64,000 bases of DNA from JAZKBN01 sp040388605 (GTDB lineage Bacteria > Bacteroidota > Bacteroidia > Cytophagales > Flexibacteraceae): the NCBI GenBank assembly GCA_040388605.1, contig JAZKBN010000030.1, positions 54,864 through 118,863 of the forward strand. The letters are read 5' to 3'. The notes under the pieces were generated by a model. That model did no database searches and was not told where the DNA came from. It saw only the letters and a program-made list of their open reading frames with translations. This document shows, piece after piece, positions 55,325 through 64,000 of this stretch. Within the stretch, counting starts at the first letter, position 1; every line of letters begins with the position of its first letter. Position numbers and translations under genes: made by a program.

Positions 55325-55833
55325 TTCAATCCGGAAATTTGCGGGCAATTTTGCTTAAGCATAAATCCTGTCAAGACTATATAGGAAGAAGGGTTTGTCC
55401 CACACGCCTCTTGAAGTAGCCCATAAGCCTTTGATTTTGGCATTGAAAGATTCTGCCGATGCGTTTGTATCATATTATTAATAACCTGCCAACGGCGACG
55501 CTTTATATAAAGCATCACACAACGACGAATCGCATAGTGCGATATAGCTGTTTCCTGCAAAAAACCTTTAGATTCCAATTTTATTCCCTCATAACCCGAT
55601 GGCGGAAGGTTCTTTTCTGCTATGTATATATCGAGACCTTTTTGCTGATGTCCGCCTTGCCTATATCACGTAATCTAAAAGTCCTTTAGGCAGCAGAATG
55701 GGGACCAAAGCTTCGTAACACTCGCTCAAAACAAGGATGGAGATATTTTAAACACAAGCTTGGAAAATTTATACCACGCTACAAAGTTTCGGATTGGTCC
55801 AATGTCTTCCTCCCCCTAAATTTCCGGACTGGA
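55325..55833 (-). mobile_element. Decayed ISAon1-type insertion sequence, 509 bp
   Basis: Bounded by imperfect 22-bp inverted repeats (55325-55346 and 55812-55833, 17 of 22 positions matching, with a perfect TCCGGAAATTT core) that both read inward. The inside holds only the two ends of a transposase gene. No target-site duplication is recognisable, so the element is old or was rearranged. Confidence 0.7.
55370..55710 (-). pseudogene. ISAon1-family transposase remnant, internally deleted
   Basis: On the minus strand the N-terminal region is recognisable (L-P-K-G-L-L-D-Y-V, later L-E-S-K-G-F-L-Q-E-T and L-Y-I-K-R-R-R-W). It is joined after a deletion to the C-terminal DDE-transposase segment in another frame (A-S-A-E-S-F-N-A-K-I-K-G-L-W-A-T-S-R-G-V, then F-F-L-Y-S-L-D-R-I-Y-A). 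The frame is broken by stops and shifts, and some 300 residues including most of the catalytic domain are missing. It cannot move on its own. The 97-codon open frame at 55285-55578 is part of this remnant, not a gene. Confidence 0.72.
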
Positions 55834-55870
55834 CAGCTGTTCTGCATGGGAGAAAAGTATATAAAACGCA

Positions 55871-55896
55871 AAAGGCACCAGTAAAGGTGCCTTTTT
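55871..55896. terminator. Hairpin terminator beside the IS remnant
   Basis: Stem AAAGGCACC/GGTGCCTTT with an eight-base loop, T run on the plus strand and T-rich sequence on the minus strand. Confidence 0.6.
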
Positions 55897-56247
55897 GGCC
55901 TGTAAATCAACGAATTATACACTCAATCAGCCCTTACCGCACAATGTTCGAACCATTTGGAGCTTAAAAAGGGAGTGAAAATAATGGCTGAAGCTTATGC
56001 CGTAATTACAGCCTAATAATGATAACCTAAGACTAAAAGCTCACTATTAATACCCGAAAAGGGATGAAGACAGTTCTGAAGTTAGGCACCTAACATAATA
56101 CGATTTCAGCAGCTGAATTGCTATAACCATCTTGAATATTTCTGAGTTCATTTACCCTGCAAAGCAGCAATGGGTTGCCAACATGGATAACTTGCCTGGC
56201 TATAATCCAAAGACAGCTGTATAGCACCCTTACTGTTGGATTTAACA
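55897..56247. other. Non-coding stretch downstream of the TPR-HTH gene
   Basis: About 350 bases with no supported gene, RNA gene or strong hairpin on either strand. Confidence 0.4.
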
Positions 56248-58128
56248 TTATATCTCTGCCAGGAAAGCACCCAGGTTTTCGCTGCGGTCCAGACCCAGCT
56301 TACGGCGTATTTCGGAGCGGCGGTTGCGCAGGCTCGGGTCGGTAATGTTGAGCATTTGCGACATTGTTTTTGGGTTTATATTCATCACTATAAAAACGCA
56401 GATCCTTATATCCAAAGGCATAAGGTCCGGGCCTATTTTGAGCAGCTTATCTTTAAAATCAGGGCGTATTCCATCGAAGCGTATCAGCAGGTAATCCCAC
56501 TCGTTAAGAGGTGCTTCGGATTCATCGTGCTCGCCTAACAGGCGTTTGCTGTAGTCGGACGGCAAGGGCGAAGTTAATATGGATGTTTCAATTTCCTTAA
56601 GAAGCTGCGCGTTGCGCTCGGCATTGGTTTTTGCGGTGTCGAGCTCTTTACTTATGCGTTCCTTTTCAACATCACCTTTAATAATCCTAATCTTAAGCCC
56701 CTGCTCGGTAATTTTAGCCTCAGCGGCCTGGCGAACACTTTGCTCACGGACTAACAGCTCTTTGCTTTCACTTAAAACTTTGTCCGTCTTTCTTTGCCTG
56801 CGCATACTAATCACCAAACCGATAGCCAAAGTGCAACCAAAAAATGCTGCTGCTCCCAAGCCCTGCTTTAAAGTATGAATGGTTTGTCTGTCAATGTCGT
56901 GCTCGGCCAGGGCTCTCTCTTTTAATATGCGCTGCCATATACCGTTTCCTTCAGCGAGGTTTTCGTGAAGATCAATGCTGCTTTGGGTATAGTCCTGGTA
57001 ATGCTGCTGCAGGTACTTCATGTCAGGCAAAATGTTGAGAGCATAATAAATGCGATCGGCATACGAATTCAGATATGCCTTTTTGAGCCCTGAAATGCCA
57101 TAATATTTCAAGGCACTGTCCATGCAGGAAAGTTTTAATTTTTGTTGGCTTTCCAGGTTCAGGGTTGCGTACATTGCCTCGTAGGCGGCCCCGGTTCTGT
57201 CGGCCCAATGCCTGAACTTGGCCAGCCTTACCATATCCTGCGCTGTGGCGTAGGCCGCATTATCATCTTTACCGATGGACTTTATTACTTTTTCAGTCCA
57301 AACATCAAATACGAAATTGGAGTCTCCTTCATTATGAGGCACCGCTTTTGCCTCCTGCATATATTTTTCAGCTTTTTGCGGCTGCTTTGTATTGCGGGCA
57401 TAACTCGCAAGCGCCAAAAAAGCAGATCTGCGGAGCCTGTAGCTGCCTGTATTATAAGTATATATGCGCGCCTTATCAAAGTATTCGAACACTTCAGGGG
57501 TTGATGCATTGGCGCCCAATATAAAGCCCATATATAAATTCGACCTGGCTATTGCAGCACTGTCGCCCCATTTCTCCGACCATTCAATCGCTTTATCTGC
57601 CAGGACAACGGCTTTTGAATAGTCGGCCATAGAATGCTTAATACCTGTTAGGGTGGTGTAGTACAAAACCATGGCTTCAACATCCTCAAGCGGAAGGATA
57701 TTTTGGGGCAGGTAATTCATTATTTCATCGGCTTTTACATATTGGCCGCACATGCTGTAAGCATACGAGCACTGAATAAGGTGCTTAAGCACGGCTTTGG
57801 CTTTAGATGCAGTTAAAAACCTTTCCGCAATTTTATAATGTATAATACTGCTGTCGGCGCGGCGCAAATTATTATATAATTCACCAAGTTCCAGCTGAGT
57901 ATAATAGTACTCATCACGAGCTTCGGGTCTTATATACTTATGCTTGAGGCTGTCTATCCGGAATCTGACCTTTACTTGGTCTTTCATTTTTTGGGCACTT
58001 ACCGGTCTGCTAAATGAGCAGAGAAAAACCGTTGAAAAGAGCAGCGCCAATGCACAACTGCTTTTAAAAAAGACCGTTCCCCGTAAAGTCCTTAGAAGGA
58101 ACCTGATTGATGCTGTAAAATAGAACAA
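56248..58128 (-). CDS. TPR membrane regulator with LuxR-like C-terminal HTH
   Basis: 626 residues from a TTG start. The signal peptide or first helix lies at about 20-46. Periplasmic TPR-like helical repeats (about 60-400) lead to a transmembrane helix near 432-450, a coiled coil (about 455-530) and a C-terminal HTH of the LuxR/GerE type (L-D-I-R-I-C-V-F-I-V-M, then S-L-R-N-R-R-S-E-I-R-R-K-L-G-L). This layout is common in Bacteroidota, where such proteins regulate transcription from the membrane in response to periplasmic signals. It is divergent from the giant gene starting at 58600, across a region rich in TGACAT motifs, so control of that gene or of itself is a reasonable inference. Confidence 0.85.
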   Translation of the reverse strand: MFYFTASIRFLLRTLRGTVFFKSSCALALLFSTVFLCSFSRPVSAQKMKDQVKVRFRIDSLKHKYIRPEARDEYYYTQLELGELYNNLRRADSSIIHYKIAERFLTASKAKAVLKHLIQCSYAYSMCGQYVKADEIMNYLPQNILPLEDVEAMVLYYTTLTGIKHSMADYSKAVVLADKAIEWSEKWGDSAAIARSNLYMGFILGANASTPEVFEYFDKARIYTYNTGSYRLRRSAFLALASYARNTKQPQKAEKYMQEAKAVPHNEGDSNFVFDVWTEKVIKSIGKDDNAAYATAQDMVRLAKFRHWADRTGAAYEAMYATLNLESQQKLKLSCMDSALKYYGISGLKKAYLNSYADRIYYALNILPDMKYLQQHYQDYTQSSIDLHENLAEGNGIWQRILKERALAEHDIDRQTIHTLKQGLGAAAFFGCTLAIGLVISMRRQRKTDKVLSESKELLVREQSVRQAAEAKITEQGLKIRIIKGDVEKERISKELDTAKTNAERNAQLLKEIETSILTSPLPSDYSKRLLGEHDESEAPLNEWDYLLIRFDGIRPDFKDKLLKIGPDLMPLDIRICVFIVMNINPKTMSQMLNITDPSLRNRRSEIRRKLGLDRSENLGAFLAEI

Positions 58129-58218
58129 GTCCTGTACTGCTTAATGAATGTGGAAATTGCTTTAACACCGGAACAAAATGCCCGTACGGCAATCTGAAAG
58201 CACAGTCGGATGAAAGAA

Positions 58219-58467
58219 TCATGACATCCGGGGTACTAAATGAATAAGGCTTGCAATTTACCGACTTAGCAGTTAATGTGCTTATAAAAGCTACATGAAG
58301 ACTTATACGCCGACTGCATTATTGCCGTTAATATGTCATTTTTCGGATTAAAAAGCCACATGTCATATATGTGACATGTGGCTTTTTAATCTCATTTTCA
58401 ATTACTTATAAAAATATGACATGCAATTATAAGCATCCGGAAAGTCATGACAATTTCATGACATCCC
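58219..58467. promoter_or_regulatory. Cluster of TGACAT motifs, candidate operator region
   Basis: TGACAT or its complement occurs exactly at 58222-58227, 58333-58338, 58360-58365, 58372-58377, 58417-58422 and 58459-58464, with a TGACAA variant at 58448-58453. The 11-mer TCATGACATCC is present at 58219 and again at 58457. By chance a given hexamer would appear about 0.1 times in 250 bases on both strands. The cluster lies between the divergent TPR-HTH regulator and the giant gene. Confidence 0.6.
58347..58390. terminator. Perfect 19-bp inverted repeat in the divergent intergenic region
   Basis: Arms 58347-58365 and 58372-58390 with a six-base loop. The arms contain two of the TGACAT motifs, and a run of five T on either strand makes it look like a bidirectional terminator. 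It lies between two divergent gene starts, where a terminator would act on leaders; it may be an operator or attenuator instead. Confidence 0.55.
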
Positions 58468-58495
58468 ATTCAGGCAAAGCCATTTCAGGCAAGTC

Positions 58496-58503
58496 TACTT
58501 TTG
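58496..58503 (+). promoter_or_regulatory. Candidate -7 element for the second giant gene
   Basis: TACTTTTG, a match to TAnnTTTG, 96 bases before the ATG at 58600 and 29 bases after the last TGACAT motif. Confidence 0.45.
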
Positions 58504-58599
58504 TGTGTTGCCTTTACCTAAGCCTATAACAGTCTTTTCCGAAGTACAGCAGACGCTTAAGCCCGTTTACAGTATGCTGCCAAATACATTGTTTGTACC

Positions 58600-61500
58600 A
58601 TGAATAAAAATTACCATAAGCCACAGCACAACGCATTTACCTGCATGCAATGCCTTGTTTCAATCGCTGTATTTTTAAGCATTCTGCTCTCGGGTGGCCC
58701 GGCTGCTTATGCGGGGGGCGCCAAGGCGGCACCGAAAGCGCCCTTGGCAGTTCCCACAATATCGGCATCAGGGGCCACTTCGTTTTGCAGCGGTGGCAGC
58801 GTCACGCTTACTGCCGGCGGCGGAGCACCTTATACATGGAGCACGGGAGCAACATCAACATCTATTACAGTAAGCACAGGCGGCACCTACTCGGTAAGCA
58901 ATTCAGGCGGAACAGCTTACCAATTGGTTTATGTTTACGGCGCCCCGGCAATTGCGCCTACGATTAACGTAGGCGGGTCGACTTCACTCTGTGCGGGCGG
59001 AAGCGTAACACTTACTGCGCTAACAACATCCGGAGCGGTAAGCACGGCTGCGGGTACAGGCGCGGCGGGCTCAGCCGACGGAACAGCAGGTTCCGCCGGG
59101 CTTAACCGGCCGGCACAGGCCATAGCCATGCCTAACGGGGATATTTATATAATTGAATCGAACGGAAACAGCATACGTAAACTGTCGGGCGGCACGGTAA
59201 GCACATTCGCTGTGGGCTTTGGCAACCCGCAGTGCATTGTAGCAGATTCAAAGGGTAATTTTTTCGTTTCTGACGACGGCAGCAAATCAGTAAAAAAAAT
59301 CAGCCCGGCAGGCGTTGTGAGCACTTTTGCCGGTTCTGGCGTAAGCGGCAACGCAAACGGCACCGGTGCAGCCGCAACCTTTGCAAGTCCCAAAGGTATC
59401 TGCATCGACGCTGCCGATAACTTGTATGTTTGCGACCCACTAAACAACATTATACGTAAAATAACCTCGTCGGCAGTTGTAACCACATTTGCTGCGCTGC
59501 CCACCCTACCCAATTTCTGCGTGTCTGATGCTGCGGGTACCCTATATATTACAGGCAGCGACGGCAAAATTTACTCTGTAAGTTCGGCCGGCGGTACGGC
59601 AACAGTTTTCTCTGCACCTTCAGGTACAATTAACCTGCAGGGTATTACCATAGACAAATACAATAACCTGTATCTAAGCGATTACGGCAGCAATTACCTG
59701 CGCAGAATAACAACACCCGGCGCCGTGGTTACCACCCTGTTCAACAATGGCGGAGGCAATGTCGACGGAGATTATACGTCGGCTAAAATAAACGGGTCGT
59801 ATGGTATAACCATAGACAACGACGGCAACCTGCTTTTAGCCGAATACGGCAACCACAAAATACGCAGAGTAACATTGGCTACAACGCCGCTCTGGAGCAC
59901 GGGTTCTACGGCTTCGTCCATAACTGTAAGCACAACGGCAACAGTTACTTTGCAGCAGGTGAATGCTTTGGGATGCCTGAGTACTGCTATAAGCGTGGGG
60001 GTAATGGCATATAGTACTGTGCCGACCCCGTACATTGCCGCTTCGTCAAACACATATTGTGCCGGCGGGAGCGTAACACTAACAGCAGCCGGTACTGTTA
60101 CCGGGGCGGTGAGCACTTTTGCAGGCACCGGCACGGCGGGCTTTAACAACGGGGCCACACCCACCACCTCGGCCATGAATCTGCCTGCTAACATTATGGT
60201 AAGCGGCAGCGACTATTATATTATAGAATCGGGAAACAACACCGTGCGGAAAATAACGGCATCGGGAAGCGTAAGCAACCTGGGTTCCGGCTTCAACAAC
60301 GCGCAGGGCATAGCAATGGACTCGAAGGGGTATTTATATATAGCCGATTTCGACAATCACGTTATACGACGAATGGACCAAACCGGTAACGTAACAACCT
60401 TTGCCGGTACCGTGGGCAGCAAAGGATATACAGATGCCACCGGCAGCTCGGCAAGGTTTGACAGCCCCAGAGGACTTTGGATTGACGCCAATGACAATAT
60501 TTTCGTTGCCGACTTCAGAAATTACAGAATACGAAAAATAACCTCGGCCGGGGTGGTCAGCACCTTTGCCACTGTTACATTGCCCAACTGCCTTACCGGC
60601 GATGCGGCAGGCAACCTATATGTAACCAGCTACGCCTACCGGGTATTTACCGTAACCGCCGCAGGTGCGGCAAGCGTTTTTGCCGGCAATGTTCTCGCCG
60701 GATCGGGGGACGGCGTCGGAACCGCAGCCTATTTCGATCAACTCAGGGGTATAGTGCGCGATGCTGACGGCAACCTGTACGTAAGCGACTACGGCAACAA
60801 CTGCATACGCAAAATAAGCCCCGCCCGTGTGGTTACAACCCTTTTCGCCAACGGCAGCGGTAATGCGGACGGAGGGTACTCAGCCGCCAAGCTGGCCAAC
60901 CCTTACGGTCTTGCGTTTGATTCGGACGGCAATCTGCTTGTGAGCGAGTACGGAAACCATACCGTGCGTAAAATTACCCTGGTCTCCACCCCGCTGTGGA
61001 GTACCGGGGCCACAACGGCAAGTATAACTGTAAGCAGCCCGGCAAGCATTACTTTGCAGCAGGTGAATGCAACCGGCTGTACATCGTCGGCGTCCTCGCC
61101 GGTAGTAGTGTCGGCGTTTGCGGCACCTGCCATTACGGCCGGCGGAGCAACCAATTTTTGCCCCGGCGGAAGCGTAACGCTTACTGCAAACACCATAAAA
61201 GGGTCTGTGAGCACTTTTGCCGGCACCGGCACGGCGGGATATAACAACGGGGCCACACCAACTGCCTCGGCCATGAACCAGCCGGCAGCCATTGTTGTGA
61301 GCGGCGGCGATTATTACGTTACCGAAGCTACGAATAACACCGTTCGGAAGATAACGGCTTCGGGAAGCATAATTAACCTGGGTTCAGGCTTCATCAATCC
61401 GCAGGGCATAGCCATGGACTCGAAGGGATACCTGTACATAGGCGATTGCAATAACCGCGTTATTCGCCGCATGGACCGGGCAGGTGTAGTAACAACTTTT

Positions 61501-64000
61501 GCAGGCACCGTGGGCAGCAGCGGAAATACCGACGCCACTGGCACATCGGCAAGGTTTGCCACCCCGAAAAGCCTTTGGATAGATGTCAATGACAATATTT
61601 TCGTTACCGACCCCGGCAATAACAGCATACGTAAAATAACCTCGGCCGGGGTGGTTACCACCTTCGCCTCCATTTCTTTACCAAGCTTTGTTACCGGTGA
61701 TGCGGCAGGTAACCTGTATGTAACATCTGACAACCTGCGGATATATACCGTAAGCGGAGCAGGTATTGTAAGCCTTTTGGCCGGTAACGGCTCGACCGGG
61801 TCCGTTGACAATACAACGGGTACCAACGCCTCTTTTAACCTTCCGCAGGGCATAGTGCGCGATGCGGCCGGCAACCTGTATGTAAGCGATTACGGTAACA
61901 GCCGCATACGCAAAATAAGCCCCTCCGGGGCGGTTACCACGCTTTTCGCTAACGGCAGCGGCAACGTGGACGGCAGCTACACAGCCGCCAAGCTGGCTAA
62001 CCCCTATGGTATTGCCCTTGACTTGGACGGCAACCTGCTTGTGAGTGATTACAGCAACCATAACGTGCGTAAAATTATCCTCTACGCCAACCCGCTATGG
62101 AGTACGGGGGCCACAACGGCAAGTATAACCGTAAGCAGCTCGGCAAGCATAACCCTGCAACAAGTGAATACAAACGGATGTTCAAGTGCGGCAAGCACAG
62201 CAACAGCGGTTACCGTTAACGCTTTGCCGACTACACCCACCATAACGGCAGGCGGCCCCACCACTTTCTGTAGTGGCGGCAGCGTAACGCTCACCTGCTC
62301 GGCCATTTCCGGCGGAACTTATATTTGGAGCACAGGCGCAACAGCCCAGGCCATTACCGTAACCACCGATCTTGCCCCTACGGTGCGGACCATAAGTGCG
62401 GCAGGCTGTACCTCTGCAGCAAGCGCGGCAACGACGGTTGCTGTAAATGCCGTTCCTTCAACGCCAACCATAAGCGGCACTGCAGCCATTTGCGCCGGCA
62501 ACAGCAATACCCTTACCGCATCGGCCCTTGCAGCTAATGAAGTTTACCTGTGGAGCACCGGGGCCGCCACGCCAACCATACAGGTAAGTACAGCGGGCAC
62601 TTATACCCTGCGAAAAATTAACACCGTTACTACCTGCACCTCGGCGGTGAGCAACGTTATTACCACTACCCTGAACATTACGCCCACAGCCCCTGCCTTT
62701 ACCGACGGAATGGCCTATACAGGCACTTTAGCGCAGAGCTCAGGCGTGTACTCGGTAGCCATAAGCAACAAAGGAGTTAAAGCAGTCGGTCTTGCAAATT
62801 CCGTATTGATTTACCCTACACCCGATGCTGTCACAGGCGCAATAACGCTGAACTATAACGGATCAGGCAGCACTTATTGTACTTTCAGCCCCGACGGAAC
62901 TAAACTGCTCGTTGCGTCAAATACCAAGAACAGGGTAGATATTTATAACAGCATCCCTACAGTTAATAACCAGGCTCCTGATCTTGTCATAGGCCAGGCA
63001 AGCATTACAGGCACCGGCTCCGGTTCCTCTGCCACACAGTTGTTTTGGCCCGCCGGGCTTGCCTTCAGCCCCGACGGAAAGGTGCTTATTACCGATCAAG
63101 GTAATAATCGCATCCTAATCTACAACTCAATTCCAACAGCAAACGGTACATCGGCAAGCCTTGTCTTAGGGCAAACCACTTTCGGAATATCCACAAGCGG
63201 TATAAGCGCATCGAAGTTCAACGGACCTGTGGGTGTGGCAGTATCGTCTGCCGGTAAAGTACTTGTGTCTGATCAGCTTAACAGCAGGGTACTTATTTGG
63301 AATACCTTCCCCACAGCCAACGGGCAGGCCGCCGATTATGTTATAGGCCAAAGCACTTTAACAGCCAACGCAACAGCCATAACGCAAACAGGACTTAATT
63401 TCCCTTACGGGGTGTCAATCAGCGCAACAGGTAAGGTTGCCATTGCTGATGCACCCAATAACAGGGTAGTAATCTACAACAGTATTCCTGCTGCAAACGG
63501 TGTGGCTGCCTCAAACGTGTTAGGGCAGGCAAACTTTAACGCATATGGCACCGGCTCCGGCTCCTCAGCAATGAATATGCCTTTTTGCGTGGCATTTACG
63601 CCGGAAGGCCGGCTTATGGTTGGGGAATTTTACAATTCCCGTTTAAGCATATTCGGAACGGCACCCTGCCAGGCAAGCAATTTATCTGTTGGCCTAAGCG
63701 CTTCGGCTGCAGGCATTTGCGCAGGCAGCTCGGTTACCTATACTTATAAAGTAACCAACCCGGCGGCATACGCGGTGCCGGGCATTATAATTGCCGCCGC
63801 AGTTCCTGCAATTTTTAACTACTCGACGTCAGCCACGGTAACAGGCAGCTACAGCAGCACCAACAATGTATGGACCATACCCAGCCTGGCGGCAGGGGCT
63901 ACTGCCACTTTAACCGTAACGGCAAACGTTTCGGCTGCGCTTGGTAACCAAACGGTAACAGCTTATGCAGGCATTATTGGTACCGGCTTTACAGAAACGG
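58600..64000 (+). CDS. Second giant secreted protein with Ig modules and inserted NHL propellers (5' part)
   Basis: The frame is open from the ATG at 58600 to the end of the window (at least 1800 codons) with no stop. The signal peptide ends near residue 38 (A-Y-A). Ig module 1 lies at about 50-125. Three Ig modules then each contain an NHL propeller between the Cys half (C-A-G-G-S-V-T-L-T-A) and the W-S-T-G half, at residues of about 147-427, 504-796 and 870-1162. Plain Ig modules follow (about 1165-1360). Then comes a different propeller with repeated Y-N-S-I-P-T-A-N-G and F-S-P-D-G-K segments (about 1370-1690), and a DUF11-like beta domain begins near 1691. The C-terminus, where a T9SS signal is expected, lies outside. 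Same architecture as the 4797-residue protein, probably a paralogous adhesin. Confidence 0.88.
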   Translation, partial: MNKNYHKPQHNAFTCMQCLVSIAVFLSILLSGGPAAYAGGAKAAPKAPLAVPTISASGATSFCSGGSVTLTAGGGAPYTWSTGATSTSITVSTGGTYSVSNSGGTAYQLVYVYGAPAIAPTINVGGSTSLCAGGSVTLTALTTSGAVSTAAGTGAAGSADGTAGSAGLNRPAQAIAMPNGDIYIIESNGNSIRKLSGGTVSTFAVGFGNPQCIVADSKGNFFVSDDGSKSVKKISPAGVVSTFAGSGVSGNANGTGAAATFASPKGICIDAADNLYVCDPLNNIIRKITSSAVVTTFAALPTLPNFCVSDAAGTLYITGSDGKIYSVSSAGGTATVFSAPSGTINLQGITIDKYNNLYLSDYGSNYLRRITTPGAVVTTLFNNGGGNVDGDYTSAKINGSYGITIDNDGNLLLAEYGNHKIRRVTLATTPLWSTGSTASSITVSTTATVTLQQVNALGCLSTAISVGVMAYSTVPTPYIAASSNTYCAGGSVTLTAAGTVTGAVSTFAGTGTAGFNNGATPTTSAMNLPANIMVSGSDYYIIESGNNTVRKITASGSVSNLGSGFNNAQGIAMDSKGYLYIADFDNHVIRRMDQTGNVTTFAGTVGSKGYTDATGSSARFDSPRGLWIDANDNIFVADFRNYRIRKITSAGVVSTFATVTLPNCLTGDAAGNLYVTSYAYRVFTVTAAGAASVFAGNVLAGSGDGVGTAAYFDQLRGIVRDADGNLYVSDYGNNCIRKISPARVVTTLFANGSGNADGGYSAAKLANPYGLAFDSDGNLLVSEYGNHTVRKITLVSTPLWSTGATTASITVSSPASITLQQVNATGCTSSASSPVVVSAFAAPAITAGGATNFCPGGSVTLTANTIKGSVSTFAGTGTAGYNNGATPTASAMNQPAAIVVSGGDYYVTEATNNTVRKITASGSIINLGSGFINPQGIAMDSKGYLYIGDCNNRVIRRMDRAGVVTTFAGTVGSSGNTDATGTSARFATPKSLWIDVNDNIFVTDPGNNSIRKITSAGVVTTFASISLPSFVTGDAAGNLYVTSDNLRIYTVSGAGIVSLLAGNGSTGSVDNTTGTNASFNLPQGIVRDAAGNLYVSDYGNSRIRKISPSGAVTTLFANGSGNVDGSYTAAKLANPYGIALDLDGNLLVSDYSNHNVRKIILYANPLWSTGATTASITVSSSASITLQQVNTNGCSSAASTATAVTVNALPTTPTITAGGPTTFCSGGSVTLTCSAISGGTYIWSTGATAQAITVTTDLAPTVRTISAAGCTSAASAATTVAVNAVPSTPTISGTAAICAGNSNTLTASALAANEVYLWSTGAATPTIQVSTAGTYTLRKINTVTTCTSAVSNVITTTLNITPTAPAFTDGMAYTGTLAQSSGVYSVAISNKGVKAVGLANSVLIYPTPDAVTGAITLNYNGSGSTYCTFSPDGTKLLVASNTKNRVDIYNSIPTVNNQAPDLVIGQASITGTGSGSSATQLFWPAGLAFSPDGKVLITDQGNNRILIYNSIPTANGTSASLVLGQTTFGISTSGISASKFNGPVGVAVSSAGKVLVSDQLNSRVLIWNTFPTANGQAADYVIGQSTLTANATAITQTGLNFPYGVSISATGKVAIADAPNNRVVIYNSIPAANGVAASNVLGQANFNAYGTGSGSSAMNMPFCVAFTPEGRLMVGEFYNSRLSIFGTAPCQASNLSVGLSASAAGICAGSSVTYTYKVTNPAAYAVPGIIIAAAVPAIFNYSTSATVTGSYSSTNNVWTIPSLAAGATATLTVTANVSAALGNQTVTAYAGIIGTGFTET
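59038..62300 (+). repeat. Three tandem Ig-propeller units of about 1.1 kb in the second giant gene
   Basis: Propeller starts (V-S-T-F-A-G-T-G type) lie at 59038, 60109 and 61207, spacings of 1071 and 1098 bases. Units two and three are very similar in DNA (for example the GTGAGCACTTTTGC landmark and the following 60 bases). Unit one is more diverged. Confidence 0.75.

Noticed and set aside
55285..55578. 97-codon minus-strand frame as a separate gene
   Set aside because: Its first part is the N-terminal end of an ISAon1 transposase and its rest runs out of frame into the transposase C-terminus; it belongs to the IS remnant.
55940..55960. GTTCGAACC resembling a tRNA T arm
   Set aside because: No matching acceptor stem, anticodon arm or D arm could be laid out around it.

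Overview
The window looks like a draft or metagenome-assembled genome of a free-living member of the Bacteroidota; family level cannot be decided from the sequence alone. Pointers are several proteins with type IX secretion (T9SS) C-terminal sorting domains of both type A and type B, a PID-CTERM small protein, LytS/LytTR two-component signalling, a TPR plus LuxR-type HTH membrane regulator, an ISAon1-type transposase remnant, and TAnnTTTG-like promoter -7 elements in front of several genes. Three runs of exactly ten N mark scaffolding gaps, and two of them lie inside one gene.

Layout. 1-6.3 kb: the 3' end of an Ig-repeat T9SS protein, hutH, and a T9SS type B protein overlapping the hutH stop. 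6.3-35 kb: mostly ordinary chromosomal genes in short operons on both strands. These are a CBM9-like protein, sugE/rpiB, a YkuD-like small protein, floA, a COG3618-type hydrolase, sppA, clpS with a GT-C-like membrane protein, polX with a flavin reductase, MazG-like, a FecR-like/CHASE2 pair, a DPP4-family peptidase, ldcA, an outer-membrane barrel, DUF779 beside a headless AraC fragment, alkaline phosphatase, a LiaF-like/LytS/LytR operon, a nitrilase-fold amidase and an Imm26-like protein. 35.2-38.3 kb: a DnaE-type polymerase.

38.4-64 kb is the accessory part. A 4797-residue secreted protein (38805-53198, minus) carries about two dozen SprB-like Ig modules and six NHL beta-propellers, with a PID-CTERM gene just downstream. 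Then come a one-helix membrane protein of unknown function, a 509-bp decayed insertion sequence with terminal inverted repeats, a TPR-HTH regulator and, divergent from it, a second giant secreted protein (58600 to beyond the window end). That last reading frame has no stop in the window, so it is easily missed. In both giants the propellers are inserted inside Ig modules, between the cysteine-containing first half and the W-S-N-G second half. The 470-bp intergenic region between the TPR-HTH regulator and the second giant holds six exact TGACAT hexamers, two of them in a perfect 19-bp inverted repeat, and is the best candidate for a local control region.

How it may work together (inference): the giants and the first T9SS protein would be exported by the Sec system and T9SS and attached to the cell surface as adhesins or matrix proteins. 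The TPR-HTH protein and perhaps the 550-residue membrane protein are candidates for controlling them. The rest of the window is housekeeping: peptidoglycan recycling, protein quality control, DNA repair, envelope-stress sensing and peptide degradation.
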